Below, in pieces: positions 44,134 to 52,960 of a stretch of 64,000 nt of DNA. A model generated the notes under the pieces. The model saw nothing but the letters and a program-made list of their open reading frames with translations. It searched no databases and had not been told where the DNA came from. How positions within the stretch are numbered: position 1 is the stretch's first letter; every line of letters starts with the position of its first letter. The stretch spans positions 1,054,001 through 1,118,000 of the forward strand of contig NZ_CP118607.1 in the NCBI RefSeq assembly GCF_028898945.1. The letters are read 5' to 3'. The position numbers and the translations under genes were made by a program. The stretch is from Pseudomonas sp. PSKL.D1. GTDB lineage: Bacteria; Pseudomonadota; Gammaproteobacteria; Pseudomonadales; Pseudomonadaceae.

Positions 44134-45585
44134 TCAGACCAGCGGGTCACCCACGTGCAGGATCTTCATCCCGTTGGTGCCACCGATGGTGTGGTAGCTG
44201 TCACCCTTGGTCAGGATCACCCAGTCACCTTGCTCCACCAGCCCACGCTTGAGCAGCTCGTCGACCGCCGCCTGGCTCACCTTGTCGGCCGGCAGCGAGG
44301 CCGGGTCGAAGGCAATCGGGTAGACGCCGCGGAACATGTTGGCGCGCGCCTGGGTGGCGCGGTGCGGCGACAGGGCGAAGATCGGCACGTGCGAGCGCAG
44401 GCGCGACATGATCAGCGGGGTGTAGCCACTCTCGGTCAGGGCGATGATCGCTTTTACGCCCGGGAAGTGGTTGGCGGTGTACATGGCCGCCAGGGCGATG
44501 CTTTCGTCGCAGCGCTCGAAGGTGGTGTGCAGGCGGTGGCTGGACTTCTGGCTGGTCGGGTGCTTTTCGGCGCCCGAGCAGATACGAGCCATGGCCTGAA
44601 CGGCTTCGATCGGGTACGAACCGGCGGCACTTTCGGCCGACAGCATCACCGCATCGGTGTTGTCCAGCACGGCGTTGGCCACGTCGGACACTTCGGCACG
44701 GGTCGGCATCGGGTTCTGGATCATCGACTCCATCATCTGGGTCGCCACGATCACCGCTTTGTTGTTGCGGCGGGCGTGCTGGATGATCTTCTTCTGGATG
44801 GCGATCAGCTCGGCGTCGCCGATTTCCACACCCAGGTCTCCACGGGCCACCATCACGGCGTCGGAAGCGAGGATCAGCTGGTCGAGGGTTTCGTCGTCGG
44901 CCACGGCTTCGGCGCGTTCGATCTTGGCCACCAGCCAGGCGCTGCCGCCGGCTTCGTCACGCAGCTTGCGCGCGTATTCCATGTCGCTGGCGTCACGCGG
45001 GAACGACACGGCCAGGTAGTCCAGGTCCATTTCCGCGGCCAGCTTGATGTCGGCCTTGTCTTTTTCGGTCAGGGCCGGGGCGGTCAGGCCGCCACCCTTG
45101 CGGTTGATGCCTTTGTGGTCGGACAGCGGGCCGCCGATGATCACCACGCAGTGCAGGGCATCAGCGGTGGCGGTTTCGACGCGCATGACCACGCGGCCGT
45201 CGTCCAGCAGCAGTTCGTCACCGACGCCGCAGTCCTTCACCAGGTCGGGGTAGTCGATACCGACGATGTCCTGGTTGCCTTCGGTCAGCGGGTGGGCGGT
45301 GGAGAAGGTGAACTTGTCACCCACTTTCAGTTCGATGCGCTTGTTGCTGAACTTGGCGATGCGGATCTTCGGACCCTGCAGGTCGCCCAGCAGTGCGACA
45401 TGGCGGCCGTTCTTGGCGGCGATGTCACGGATCAGGCGGGCGCGGGCCTTGTGCTCGTCCGGGGTGCCGTGGGAGAAGTTCAGGCGTGCCACGTCCAGGC
45501 CGGCAAGGATCAGCTGTTCGATCACTTCCGGCGAGTTGCTGGCGGGGCCAAGGGTGGCGACGATTTTGGTACGGCGGATGGTCAT
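44134..45585 (-). CDS. pykA: Pyruvate kinase (PykA type)
   Basis: A 483-aa glycolytic enzyme transferring phosphate from phosphoenolpyruvate to ADP. It has N-terminal RRTKIVATLGPASNSPE, LNFSHGTPDEH, GDLQGPKIRI, the B-domain insert, the catalytic signature LVAKIERAEAVADDETLDQLI followed by MVARGDLGVEIG, and the monovalent/substrate site MLSAESAAGSYP. The length and sequence match the PykA (type II, sugar-phosphate-activated) isoenzyme that is dominant in pseudomonads. It has its own terminator; the start MTIRRT follows AGGAGTC. Confidence 0.97.
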   Translation of the reverse strand: MTIRRTKIVATLGPASNSPEVIEQLILAGLDVARLNFSHGTPDEHKARARLIRDIAAKNGRHVALLGDLQGPKIRIAKFSNKRIELKVGDKFTFSTAHPLTEGNQDIVGIDYPDLVKDCGVGDELLLDDGRVVMRVETATADALHCVVIIGGPLSDHKGINRKGGGLTAPALTEKDKADIKLAAEMDLDYLAVSFPRDASDMEYARKLRDEAGGSAWLVAKIERAEAVADDETLDQLILASDAVMVARGDLGVEIGDAELIAIQKKIIQHARRNNKAVIVATQMMESMIQNPMPTRAEVSDVANAVLDNTDAVMLSAESAAGSYPIEAVQAMARICSGAEKHPTSQKSSHRLHTTFERCDESIALAAMYTANHFPGVKAIIALTESGYTPLIMSRLRSHVPIFALSPHRATQARANMFRGVYPIAFDPASLPADKVSQAAVDELLKRGLVEQGDWVILTKGDSYHTIGGTNGMKILHVGDPLV

Positions 45586-45766
45586 GCACAGACTCCTATA
45601 GTGAAGCGCAGCGAAAGGCTACTCCTCAATTGCGCTGTAGTCATTGTTCCGTTGCACTACCTGCGACCAATGCAGGGTGGCAATTGAACGGGCAGGGGTA
45701 TGCTTGCAGAAGGCTGTGAAGATTTGCCGGCAATGGCCGATACACTGGCATCAAAGGAGACCCCCC

Positions 45767-46156
45767 ATGCGCGCCCTGATCGTTTTAGCCCTGGCGGCCG
45801 CCAGCACTGTCGGCTGCACCCGTTGGTCGATGGACCACCACTTGAACAATGCTTACCGCGCCTACGACCGTGGCGATTGCCAGAAGGTCATGCTGGAGTT
45901 GTCGCAGGTCGACCGTACCAGCCGGTCGCGGCCGTTCATTCATCCGGAAGTGTCGCTGTTGCGTGGCCAGTGTCTTGAGCGCCAGCAGCTTTTCGTGGAT
46001 GCTGCACAAACATATGAATATCTGATTCAGCAGTATCCGCGCAACGAATACGCCTATCGGGCCAAGGCCCGCCTGCAAACCCTGGAGAAGCTCGGGCATT
46101 ACCGTGGCAATGCGCCTGCGGTGGCCAGCCCGGTGAATACCTCTCCTTGGCGTTAA
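45767..46156 (+). CDS. Small TPR-like lipoprotein
   Basis: A 129-aa lipoprotein: MRALIVLALAAASTVGCTRW has the lipobox TVGC with Cys17. The mature part contains two helix pairs resembling tetratricopeptide repeats (LNNAYRAYDRGDCQKVMLELSQV and QLFVDAAQTYEYLIQQYPRNEYAYRAKARLQTL), the second of the type found in BamD- and YbgF-like proteins. Two more Cys (GDCQK, RGQCLE) could form a disulfide. It probably faces the periplasm as a scaffold for an unknown partner. Upstream in-frame codons from 45644 belong to the pykA promoter region. Confidence 0.82.
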   Translation: MRALIVLALAAASTVGCTRWSMDHHLNNAYRAYDRGDCQKVMLELSQVDRTSRSRPFIHPEVSLLRGQCLERQQLFVDAAQTYEYLIQQYPRNEYAYRAKARLQTLEKLGHYRGNAPAVASPVNTSPWR

Positions 46157-46279
46157 CACCAAGGTGTCGTTTATTTCACGGGATTTGCACACCGTGCTGC
46201 GCTAACCTGTAAATCAGTTGTTACAGCAACCGCCAGTTCCACGTATTCCTGGCATCAGGTACGGACAGCACTCGCGATC

Positions 46280-46639
46280 ATGTTCAACAAGCGCCATATC
46301 GAACGCCATCAGTTGCCTTGTGTACTCAAGGTTTACAACCGTTTTACCGACCAGCCGATCGGGCAGCTGGGTAATGCCTCCGAAGACGGGTTGATGCTGA
46401 TAAGCCAGCTTCCTGTGCTGGTGGGGCCTGACTTCGAGTTGCAGCTGCGTTTGCCACTGGGCGGCGGCGGTTTTCAATACATCAACCTGACCGCCAGTTG
46501 CCTGTGGTGCCGCGAAGATCAGACGCCTGGCCACTACGACTCGGGCTTCATGCTGTTGCAGGCGCCGCACGAGTACGACGAGTTCGTGCGTTCGCTGCGT
46601 GATTATTTCAGTTTCCGCCCGGCCAACGCTCGCGTCTGA
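46280..46639 (+). CDS. PilZ-domain protein
   Basis: A 119-aa single PilZ domain protein, candidate c-di-GMP effector. N-terminal MFNKRHIERHQLPC supplies the RxxxR-type element as KRHIERH, and the second motif (D/N)xSxxG appears in variant form as NASEDG. The Arg spacing departs from the canonical set, so ligand binding is uncertain. The remaining strands (FELQLRLPLGGGGFQYINLTASCLWC) are typical of the beta-barrel. It precedes sbcB by 46 bp. Confidence 0.8.
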   Translation: MFNKRHIERHQLPCVLKVYNRFTDQPIGQLGNASEDGLMLISQLPVLVGPDFELQLRLPLGGGGFQYINLTASCLWCREDQTPGHYDSGFMLLQAPHEYDEFVRSLRDYFSFRPANARV

Positions 46640-46685
46640 GGCTGTGTCCGCTAGAATCGGGTCGATCTAGAAACAGGACGACCCC

Positions 46686-48122
46686 GTGACTTCCAGCATT
46701 TTCTGGCACGACTACGAAACCACTGGCATCAACCCGCGCTGCGACCGCCCTTTGCAGGTTGCAGGGGTGCGCACCGACCTTGATCTGAACGAGATCGAGG
46801 CGCCCATCAATCTTTACTGCCAACCCTCTGCCGACATCCTGCCGCACCCGGCCGCCTGCCTGGTAACCGGGATAACGCCTCATCAGCTGGCGACCCAAGG
46901 TGTATGCGAGGCCGAATTCATGACCCGGGTGCATGAGCAACTTGCTCGCCCGGGCACGTGCAGTGCGGGCTACAACACCTTGCGCTTTGACGACGAAGTG
47001 ACCCGTTACAGCCTGTACCGCAATTTTTTTGACCCGTATGCCCGTGAGTGGCAGGGGGGCAACAGCCGTTGGGACTTGATCGACGTAGTGCGCACGGCCT
47101 ATGCCTTGCGCCCTGAAGGCATCGAGTGGCCACAGCAGGATGGCCGCACCAGCCTTCGCCTGGAACTGCTCAGCAAGGCCAATGGCATCGACCACGGCCA
47201 TGCGCACGAGGCACTTTCCGACGTGCGGGCAACCATTGCATTGGCACGGTTGATACGGCAGAAACAACCCAAATTGTATGAATGGCTGTTCCAGTTGCGC
47301 AGCAAGCATAAAGTGATGGAACAGATCCGTTTGTTACAGCCGCTGGTGCATATATCGGGGCGCTTCTCGGCAGCGCGCAACTATCTTGGCGTGGTTTTGC
47401 CATTGGCGTGGCACCCGCGTAACCGCAATGCACTGATTGTGTGCGACCTGCATCAGGAGACCCTACCTTTAATAAGGGAAGAAGCTGACGTGCTTCGTGA
47501 GCGTTTGTACACGCGTCATGAGGAATTGTCTGACGGACAATTCCCGGTGCCGCTCAAGTTGGTGCAGATCAATCGCTGCCCGGTAGTAGCACCACTGTCG
47601 GTATTGCGCCCTGCAGATCAGCAACGCCTGGGTATCGACTTGGCGGTTCTGCAAGCGCGCGCGGACGCGTTGGCCAAACAACAACACGTTTGGCAGGACA
47701 AGCTGGCGCATATTTACGGCAAGGAAGACTTCGCGCCCAACGAAGACCCTGAACAGCAACTGTATGATGGTTTTCTCAATGACCGTGATCGCCGCTTGTG
47801 CGAACAAGTTCGCACCCTGGACCCTTCTCAGTTAGGGCAGGGGCACTGGATGTTTGATGATGCGCGCCTGCCTGAACTGTTGTTCCGTTACCGGGCTCGC
47901 AACTTCCCCGAGACCTTGAACAGCGAAGAACGCCAGCGTTGGTTTGGCTTTTGCCAGCAACGGTTAAGCGACCCGCAGTGGGGCGCCCCCAATACCCTGG
48001 GTGACTTCGAGCAGGCGTTGCAGACGGCCCTGGCCAGTGCCGACGATGGCGGGCGCCGTGTACTGGAGGCTTGGCAAGGGCATGCCCGGAAATTGTCAGA
48101 GCAATTTGCCATTAGCCTTTGA
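46686..48122 (+). CDS. sbcB: Exodeoxyribonuclease I
   Basis: A 478-aa 3'-to-5' single-strand DNA exonuclease used in recombination and mismatch repair. The DEDD-family active site begins with FWHDYETTGINPRCDRPLQ (D9, E11); Exo II is SAGYNTLRFDDEVTRYSLYRNFFDPY, and Exo III is NGIDHGHAHEALSDVRATIALARLI with the catalytic His and Asp. The SH3-like and C-terminal helical regions follow, with a length near that of E. coli SbcB (475 aa). The start is GTG at 46686, preceded by AGGACGAC. It shares a two-way terminator with mvaT. Confidence 0.95.
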   Translation: MTSSIFWHDYETTGINPRCDRPLQVAGVRTDLDLNEIEAPINLYCQPSADILPHPAACLVTGITPHQLATQGVCEAEFMTRVHEQLARPGTCSAGYNTLRFDDEVTRYSLYRNFFDPYAREWQGGNSRWDLIDVVRTAYALRPEGIEWPQQDGRTSLRLELLSKANGIDHGHAHEALSDVRATIALARLIRQKQPKLYEWLFQLRSKHKVMEQIRLLQPLVHISGRFSAARNYLGVVLPLAWHPRNRNALIVCDLHQETLPLIREEADVLRERLYTRHEELSDGQFPVPLKLVQINRCPVVAPLSVLRPADQQRLGIDLAVLQARADALAKQQHVWQDKLAHIYGKEDFAPNEDPEQQLYDGFLNDRDRRLCEQVRTLDPSQLGQGHWMFDDARLPELLFRYRARNFPETLNSEERQRWFGFCQQRLSDPQWGAPNTLGDFEQALQTALASADDGGRRVLEAWQGHARKLSEQFAISL

Positions 48123-48132
48123 AGGGGTAAAT

Positions 48133-48163
48133 AAAAACGCCGGCATCAAGCCGGCGTTTTTTT
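48133..48163. terminator. Bidirectional terminator between sbcB and mvaT
   Basis: AAAAACGCCGGC and GCCGGCGTTTTTTT flank a short loop (ATCAA). A-runs on one side and T-runs on the other allow use from both strands. Confidence 0.9.
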
Positions 48164-48190
48164 AGCGGGTACCGCTTAGTGCGTGGAGTA

Positions 48191-48568
48191 TCAGTCCAGC
48201 AGGGTAGCCCAGCCTTCAACCACATCGCCACCCCACTTGGCTTTCCACTCTTTCAGGGTTTTGTGGTTGCCGCCTTTGGTTTCGATGATTTCACCGTTGT
48301 GCGGGTTTTTGTATTGCTTGACCTTACGCGCGCGCTTGGTGGTAGCAGGTTTCAGGCCGCCGCGTGGTGCTTTGCTCAGTTTCGATTCTGGGTCGAGCAG
48401 CGCAATGACGTCACGCAGCGACTTGGAGTATTCACCCATCAGAGCGCGCAGTTTGCCTTCGAACTCCAGTTCTTGTTTCAGCTTGTCATCCTGCGACAGG
48501 TTGGCCAGGCGGGCCTGAAGTTCCTTGATGGCTTCTTCGGTAGCGCGGTATTCGTTGATCAGGGACAT
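48191..48568 (-). CDS. mvaT: MvaT/TurA-family H-NS-like nucleoid protein
   Basis: A 125-aa xenogeneic silencer of the MvaT family, functional counterpart of H-NS, called TurA in P. putida. The N-terminal coiled-coil oligomerisation region (about 1-60) has MSLINEYRATEEAIKELQARL. The C-terminal DNA-binding domain (about 80-125) is KQYKNPHNGEIIETKGGNHKTLKEWK, whose loop GGNHK enters the minor groove. Global repressor of horizontally acquired and AT-rich DNA. The position between sbcB and purU equals that of P. aeruginosa mvaT. The 298-bp AT-rich upstream region is a likely site of autoregulation. Confidence 0.94.
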   Translation of the reverse strand: MSLINEYRATEEAIKELQARLANLSQDDKLKQELEFEGKLRALMGEYSKSLRDVIALLDPESKLSKAPRGGLKPATTKRARKVKQYKNPHNGEIIETKGGNHKTLKEWKAKWGGDVVEGWATLLD

Positions 48569-48866
48569 GGAGTGTTCCTTGTTGCGTGTTCAGAATGTGT
48601 GGGGGCAATAATAGACAGGCACAACTCGCAAGTAAACATATTAATTGCACGCACAACTCTATAAAGAGTGGCTGTGACAAAATATCTCAAGGTTAAGAAA
48701 AATTTACATATGGCCCTGTAAAACGTCATGTATGGCATGTGCGTGTTGCTGCACTGGAGGAGTGCCGCCTTTGGCTGGGGGTGGAGGCGGCCGTACAGAT
48801 GATTACTGCGTTTTTGCTGGAGGGCCGCTAGAATAAGCGCCTTTGCGAAGTTCTGGAGTCTATTTC

Positions 48867-49718
48867 ATGCGCACCTATCGTCTGGTGATCGCTTGCCCCG
48901 ACCGTGTTGGCATCGTGGCGAAGGTCAGTAATTTCCTGGCCTTGTATAACGGCTGGATCAACGAAGCCAGTCACCACTCCGATGAGCAGAGTGGTTGGTT
49001 CTTCATGCGCCATGAAATTCGTGCCGAATCATTGCCGTTTGGTATCGAGGCTTTCCGTGAAGCCTTTGCGCCGATCGCCGAAGAGTTCTCCATGACTTGG
49101 CGTGTCACCGATTCGGCCCAGAAAAAGCGTGTGGTCTTGATGGCCAGCCGCGAGTCCCACTGCCTGGCGGATTTGTTGCACCGCTGGCACACCGACGAAC
49201 TGGATTGCGAGATCCCGTGCGTGGTTTCCAACCACAACGACCTGCGCAGCATGGTCGAGTGGCATGGCATTCCGTTCTTCCATGTACCGGTCGACCCAAA
49301 AGACAAGGCACCGGCGTTCGCCGAAGTGTCGCGCCTTGTGCAGGAGCATGGGGCAGATGTGGTAGTGCTGGCGCGCTACATGCAAATTTTGCCGCCGCAA
49401 CTGTGCCAGGACTATGCCGAGAAGGTCATCAACATTCACCACAGCTTCCTGCCGTCGTTCGTGGGGGCCAAGCCATATCATCAGGCAGCGCTGCGCGGTG
49501 TGAAACTGATTGGCGCGACTTGCCACTATGTGACCGAAGAGCTGGATGCCGGCCCGATCATCGAGCAGGACGTGGTGCGCGTGAACCACGCCGATAGCAT
49601 TGAAGACATGGTGCGTTTCGGGCGTGACGTGGAGAAGATGGTGCTGGCCCGTGGCCTGCGTTATCACCTTGAGGACCGTGTGTTGGTACATGGTAACAAG
49701 ACGGTTGTGTTTGACTGA
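48867..49718 (+). CDS. purU: Formyltetrahydrofolate deformylase
   Basis: A 283-aa enzyme releasing formate from 10-formyl-THF, balancing one-carbon pools for purine synthesis. An N-terminal ACT domain (about 1-80: RLVIACPDRVGIVAKVSNFL) is followed by the formyltransferase-like domain with VVSNHNDL, the catalytic Asn/His in NIHHSFLPSFVGAKPY and the Asp in ATCHYVTEELDAGPIIEQ. The start at 48867 (MRTYRLVIAC) fits the family; the 8 codons before it are upstream noise. No riboswitch is evident in the short leader. Confidence 0.96.
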   Translation: MRTYRLVIACPDRVGIVAKVSNFLALYNGWINEASHHSDEQSGWFFMRHEIRAESLPFGIEAFREAFAPIAEEFSMTWRVTDSAQKKRVVLMASRESHCLADLLHRWHTDELDCEIPCVVSNHNDLRSMVEWHGIPFFHVPVDPKDKAPAFAEVSRLVQEHGADVVVLARYMQILPPQLCQDYAEKVINIHHSFLPSFVGAKPYHQAALRGVKLIGATCHYVTEELDAGPIIEQDVVRVNHADSIEDMVRFGRDVEKMVLARGLRYHLEDRVLVHGNKTVVFD

Positions 49719-49738
49719 TCGCGTTGTGTGATGGCTGT

Positions 49739-49798
49739 GGCCGACGCCGTGGATGGCACCGGCTTTGCCGGTGTTCGCGGCTGAAGCCGCTCCTACAG
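49739..49798. repeat. Single REP element with adjoining hairpin
   Basis: GGCACCGGCTTTGCCGGTG hairpin followed by CGCGGCTGAAGCCGCTCCTACAG. This is one arm of the composite seen elsewhere in the window. Confidence 0.7.
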
Positions 49799-49827
49799 GT
49801 ACTGCGCCCGGTGCAAGGAGAGAGTTC

Positions 49828-50061
49828 ATGGCAGACCCTGCCGACAAGGGCACTGCTGCGCCGCTACCCACTTTGGGTGAAGGCTGCCTGGCCCGGTACG
49901 ATCCCGACGCGATGAGCGAAAACCACGGCACCGACTTTCCTGGTGCTGCAGACCTCTGGCGCCAGCTCAGCCCGCCTGACGCCGCCAGCGCTCCAGCAAT
50001 GGACGCGCCAGCAGGCAGACAAACACCGGGCCGCCCGCCAGCAGATAAAAGTAGTAAGTAA
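49828..50061 (+). CDS. Possible small protein with strong ribosome-binding site
   Basis: An open frame of 77 codons starting MADPADKGTAAPLPTLGEG behind AAGGAG with 7-nt spacing. The first 46 codons lie in an otherwise empty gap, and the last 31 run antisense to the end of the flippase-like gene. It is Ala/Pro/Asp-rich and has no signal peptide or recognised domain. The Shine-Dalgarno quality argues for translation, the composition and antisense tail against it. I would treat it as a candidate only. Confidence 0.35.
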   Translation: MADPADKGTAAPLPTLGEGCLARYDPDAMSENHGTDFPGAADLWRQLSPPDAASAPAMDAPAGRQTPGRPPADKSSK

Positions 50062-50959
50062 CTGCCCGCCAGATCAGGATTGCCGCAGCGGCGGTAGAGC
50101 TGCCCACCCATGGCGACAACAGGCTGGCCGACGTCAGCTCGGCCGCGCCTGCTCCCCCGGGCAACAGGCTGAACTGCCCGGCACTGAGTGACAGCATCTG
50201 CACCAGAAAGCTTGGGATCCAGGACAGTTCCACGCCCAGCCCCTGCAGCACCAGGTACAACACGCTGTAGCGCAAGCCCCAGTGCACGCAGGTGAGGGTG
50301 AAGACCAAGGCCAATGTGCGTTTGGGTAATTGCCAGGTTTGCCCGAGGGCGCCAACAAAGTGCAATGCCTTGCGCGCCCAGCGCCTCCTGCGTTGCTGCG
50401 ACACCCCGATGCGCTGAAGAAACCGACCATTCAGCCGCATGGCCGCGCGCCTGTACTTGACCAACCCGATAATCGCGGCCACTGCTGCGCACAGGAGCAA
50501 CGCGCTGCTCAGCAGCAGGTCTTCCTGCCGTTGGCCAAGGCTGTGAAACAGTGCGTAGCCGGCAATGGCCAGCAGCGCGCAAAAGAAAAACAGCAGGTCG
50601 TTCAGTTGATCCGTGGCGAATACCGCTCCGCTGTGCGCCGGGCCGATGCGGTCACGGGCGAGTAGTGCCATCAGGGTCAGCGGCCCGCCACTGCCGGCAG
50701 GGGTTGTGCAAATGGCGAACTCGGTGGCCATCACCACGCCGAGGCTGCGAACCCAGCCTATTTTTTCTCCGTGTTGGCCAAGCAGCAGGCGCAGGCGGAT
50801 CGCGTTGATGACCCAGCACAGCACGATCATGCCCAGCAACGTCAGCAGCAGGCCACGGTCAAAGGCCATCAGCTTTGGCAGCAGCTCATCTCCGCCCAGC
50901 AGGGTTGGTATCAGCACTGCACAGAGCAAGGCCAGCAGCAGCCAGCCGTAGCGGTTCAT
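49967..50959 (-). CDS. Flippase-like polytopic membrane protein (LPG synthase TM-region family)
   Basis: A 330-aa integral membrane protein with about eight hydrophobic segments, of the family sharing the transmembrane half of lysylphosphatidylglycerol synthase (DUF-type flippase domain). ATEFAICTTPAGSGGPLTLMALL (about 80-102) and LSLSAGQFSLLPGGAGAAELTSASLL (about 262-287) are the two internal-repeat signatures of the family. It could translocate a lipid or glycolipid. It overlaps the deacetylase gene at ATGA and is the third gene of a glycosyltransferase-deacetylase unit. Start at 50959, MNRYGWLLL. Confidence 0.85.
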   Translation of the reverse strand: MNRYGWLLLALLCAVLIPTLLGGDELLPKLMAFDRGLLLTLLGMIVLCWVINAIRLRLLLGQHGEKIGWVRSLGVVMATEFAICTTPAGSGGPLTLMALLARDRIGPAHSGAVFATDQLNDLLFFFCALLAIAGYALFHSLGQRQEDLLLSSALLLCAAVAAIIGLVKYRRAAMRLNGRFLQRIGVSQQRRRRWARKALHFVGALGQTWQLPKRTLALVFTLTCVHWGLRYSVLYLVLQGLGVELSWIPSFLVQMLSLSAGQFSLLPGGAGAAELTSASLLSPWVGSSTAAAAILIWRAVTYYFYLLAGGPVFVCLLARPLLERWRRQAG

Positions 50960-51720
50960 GCCATGACCTGGCGATCCAGCCAGGCGGATTTGGTCAGTGG
51001 CTCGCGGCCTTGCAGCAATAGGGCGTCGAGGGTGCGCAGCCAGTAGTTGCGCGAGGAGCGGTGGCGCATGTCGACTGGGTGCAGGCCAAGGCGCAGGGTT
51101 TCGGCAGTGCGCCAGCGTCGGCATTGCCAGTCGCAGACAACCCGTGACAAGCCGCGGCGCCAGGCACTGCGTGCACTCCACACCAGGCCCGGGGCCTCAA
51201 ATGCAGTGAAGTCTGGCAAGCGGTACAAATGCCGTGGCGTGCTGGTGTAGCGCAGGGGTAGCTGGCACAAGGCCTGGCGGGTGCCTGGGCTCATCAGCCA
51301 GGCGGGTGCAACGAAGCCGGCGACTGGCCAGCCTTGCCGGTCGAACAGGGCAAGCCCTTCTTCCAGGCGTTGCAGGGCCTGAAGTTGGTCCAGTGCGTAG
51401 AATTCGCCTTCATGGGTGTAGATGCGCCGCATGAAAAACTCGCCGGGGGTGCGGGGCGATGGCCCGTCGTCGGCGTGAAAATAACCGTGCAGTGCCAATT
51501 CGTCACCGCGAGCCAGGCGCCGGTCCAGCAGCTTGCAGAAGGTGGGAGCGCGCGCCAGCAGGTTGCGGTGGTGGAAGTCCGGCACCACCAGCCAGGTCAT
51601 GGGCACATTGCCCATTTCGTCCACTGCCTGGACGAAGGGTTCGTAATCGGGCCATGTTTCCGGAGCGATGTCATGCAGTACCAGCATCACGCTGCCGGGC
51701 GAACTGTTGGCTTCAACCAT
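50956..51720 (-). CDS. DUF2334 polysaccharide deacetylase-like protein
   Basis: A 254-aa member of the carbohydrate esterase 4-like/DUF2334 group. The metal-binding motifs are LHDIAPETW (Asp near 17) and ELALHGYFHADDG (His pair near 79 and 83), with FVAPAWLMS (about 137) as the substrate motif. No signal peptide is present, so it should act in the cytoplasm, consistent with removal of an N-acetyl group from a lipid-linked sugar. It overlaps the glycosyltransferase gene by 8 bp and the flippase-like gene by 4 bp. Confidence 0.85.
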   Translation of the reverse strand: MVEANSSPGSVMLVLHDIAPETWPDYEPFVQAVDEMGNVPMTWLVVPDFHHRNLLARAPTFCKLLDRRLARGDELALHGYFHADDGPSPRTPGEFFMRRIYTHEGEFYALDQLQALQRLEEGLALFDRQGWPVAGFVAPAWLMSPGTRQALCQLPLRYTSTPRHLYRLPDFTAFEAPGLVWSARSAWRRGLSRVVCDWQCRRWRTAETLRLGLHPVDMRHRSSRNYWLRTLDALLLQGREPLTKSAWLDRQVMA

Positions 51721-52834
51721 GGGCGCGTACCTGGGGCTGGTGGCCGAGCACGGCCTGGTAGTGCTGGAGCAGCCCGGTTACCACGTTGTCCCATGAATAC
51801 TGCTGTTCCACATGCCGCCGGGCCTGGGCACCCAGTTTTCGCACGCCGTCTTCGAACGTTTCACGCACGGCACTCGCCATGGCGTGCGCATCGTTGGGGT
51901 GGCACAAGCGCCCGCATTGCTCATTGACGATTTCGCCAAAGGCGCCTGCGCGCACGGCCACTACCGGCGTGCCGCTGGCCATGGCTTCGAGGATGACCAG
52001 GCCAAAGGTTTCCTGGTCGCCTGCATGCACCAGCAGGTCGGCGCTGGCCATCAGCCGGGCAACTTCATGGGAGGGGCAGAAGTTATCGATCACGCTGACA
52101 TTGCCGGGCACGCTGGTGGGCATGCTCGAGCCGACCAGCAACAGGTGATACGGGTGGCCGAGGTGCTGCATGCATTCCAGCAGTACCGACAGGTTTTTCT
52201 CTCGCGAACCACGGCCTGCATAGATCAGCAGCCGGCTGGTGTCAGGGATGCCCAGTTCGGCCCGCAACAGTGGGTCGCGGTGCAGTGGGTTGAAGGTAGC
52301 CAGGTCCACACCCAGCCGTTGCACATGCACATTGTTTACGCCCAGGCGGCGCAACTTGTCGGCCATCACCTGGCTGGGTGCCAGTACCCGGTCGAAATTG
52401 CCGTATAGCTTGCTCACATAAGCTTCGACGTTGGGCGTGAACCAGTTGCCCATGCGGTTGCTGACCAGCAGCGGCAGGTCGGAGTGGTAAAAGCCGATAA
52501 CCGGCACATCAAGCTTGCGCCGGGCCTCCAGGGCGGCCCAGGCGGTCAGGTACGGATCGCCGACTTCGATCAGGTCTGGCTGGAGGCGGCGCAGTACGTT
52601 GCACCAGGGGGCGAGCCGCACAGGGAAACGGTAGCCATTGCCGAACGGCAGGGGAGGGGCTGGCACTTCGTGGATGCCACCACTCTGGCGGGCGATGGCA
52701 CCGGGGATCAGCAGGCTGTGACGTACGCCCTGAAAGGCATCGAGGCGGTGGTGTTTGGCATCAAGATACGTCCTTACACCGCCGCTGGCGGGGGCGTAGA
52801 ACATGGTGATGTCGGCGATGTGCACGATCAGCAT
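51713..52834 (-). CDS. GT4-family glycosyltransferase
   Basis: A 373-aa GT-B-fold glycosyltransferase of family GT4. The N-terminal acceptor domain has ASGGVRTYLDAK (Gly-rich loop), and the C-terminal donor domain has LIYAGRGSREKNLSVLLECM and the EX7E-type motif ETFGLVILEAMASGTPVVA (about 288-306). Relatives include PimB-like mannosyltransferases and glycolipid synthases. First gene of the three-gene overlapping unit with a deacetylase and flippase, suggesting synthesis of an amino-sugar glycolipid; the donor sugar is not predictable. Confidence 0.87.
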   Translation of the reverse strand: MLIVHIADITMFYAPASGGVRTYLDAKHHRLDAFQGVRHSLLIPGAIARQSGGIHEVPAPPLPFGNGYRFPVRLAPWCNVLRRLQPDLIEVGDPYLTAWAALEARRKLDVPVIGFYHSDLPLLVSNRMGNWFTPNVEAYVSKLYGNFDRVLAPSQVMADKLRRLGVNNVHVQRLGVDLATFNPLHRDPLLRAELGIPDTSRLLIYAGRGSREKNLSVLLECMQHLGHPYHLLLVGSSMPTSVPGNVSVIDNFCPSHEVARLMASADLLVHAGDQETFGLVILEAMASGTPVVAVRAGAFGEIVNEQCGRLCHPNDAHAMASAVRETFEDGVRKLGAQARRHVEQQYSWDNVVTGLLQHYQAVLGHQPQVRAHG

Positions 52835-52925
52835 CCCTCCGGGATCGTCCTCGGGTGTGTCATCTGTGCGATGACGCGCCTGAAGGTTGACCTTATAGAA
52901 GGATAGTTTGTTCGATCGGGTTGGT

Positions 52926-52945
52926 AGGGGGCTGCGCCGCCCCCT
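52926..52945 (-). terminator. Possible terminator hairpin after chemoreceptor gene
   Basis: AGGGGGCTGCGCCGCCCCCT forms a GC-rich hairpin 16 bp after the chemoreceptor stop. There is no T-run, so it may be a weak terminator or a 3'-end stabiliser. Confidence 0.45.
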
Positions 52946-52960
52946 TCCCGGTGTTTCAGG

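Noticed and set aside
40070..45687. Antisense frames of 492 and 510 codons opposite fumarase and pykA
   Set aside because: They are His/Gly/Val-rich reflections of the real enzymes, whose catalytic motifs are complete on the other strand.
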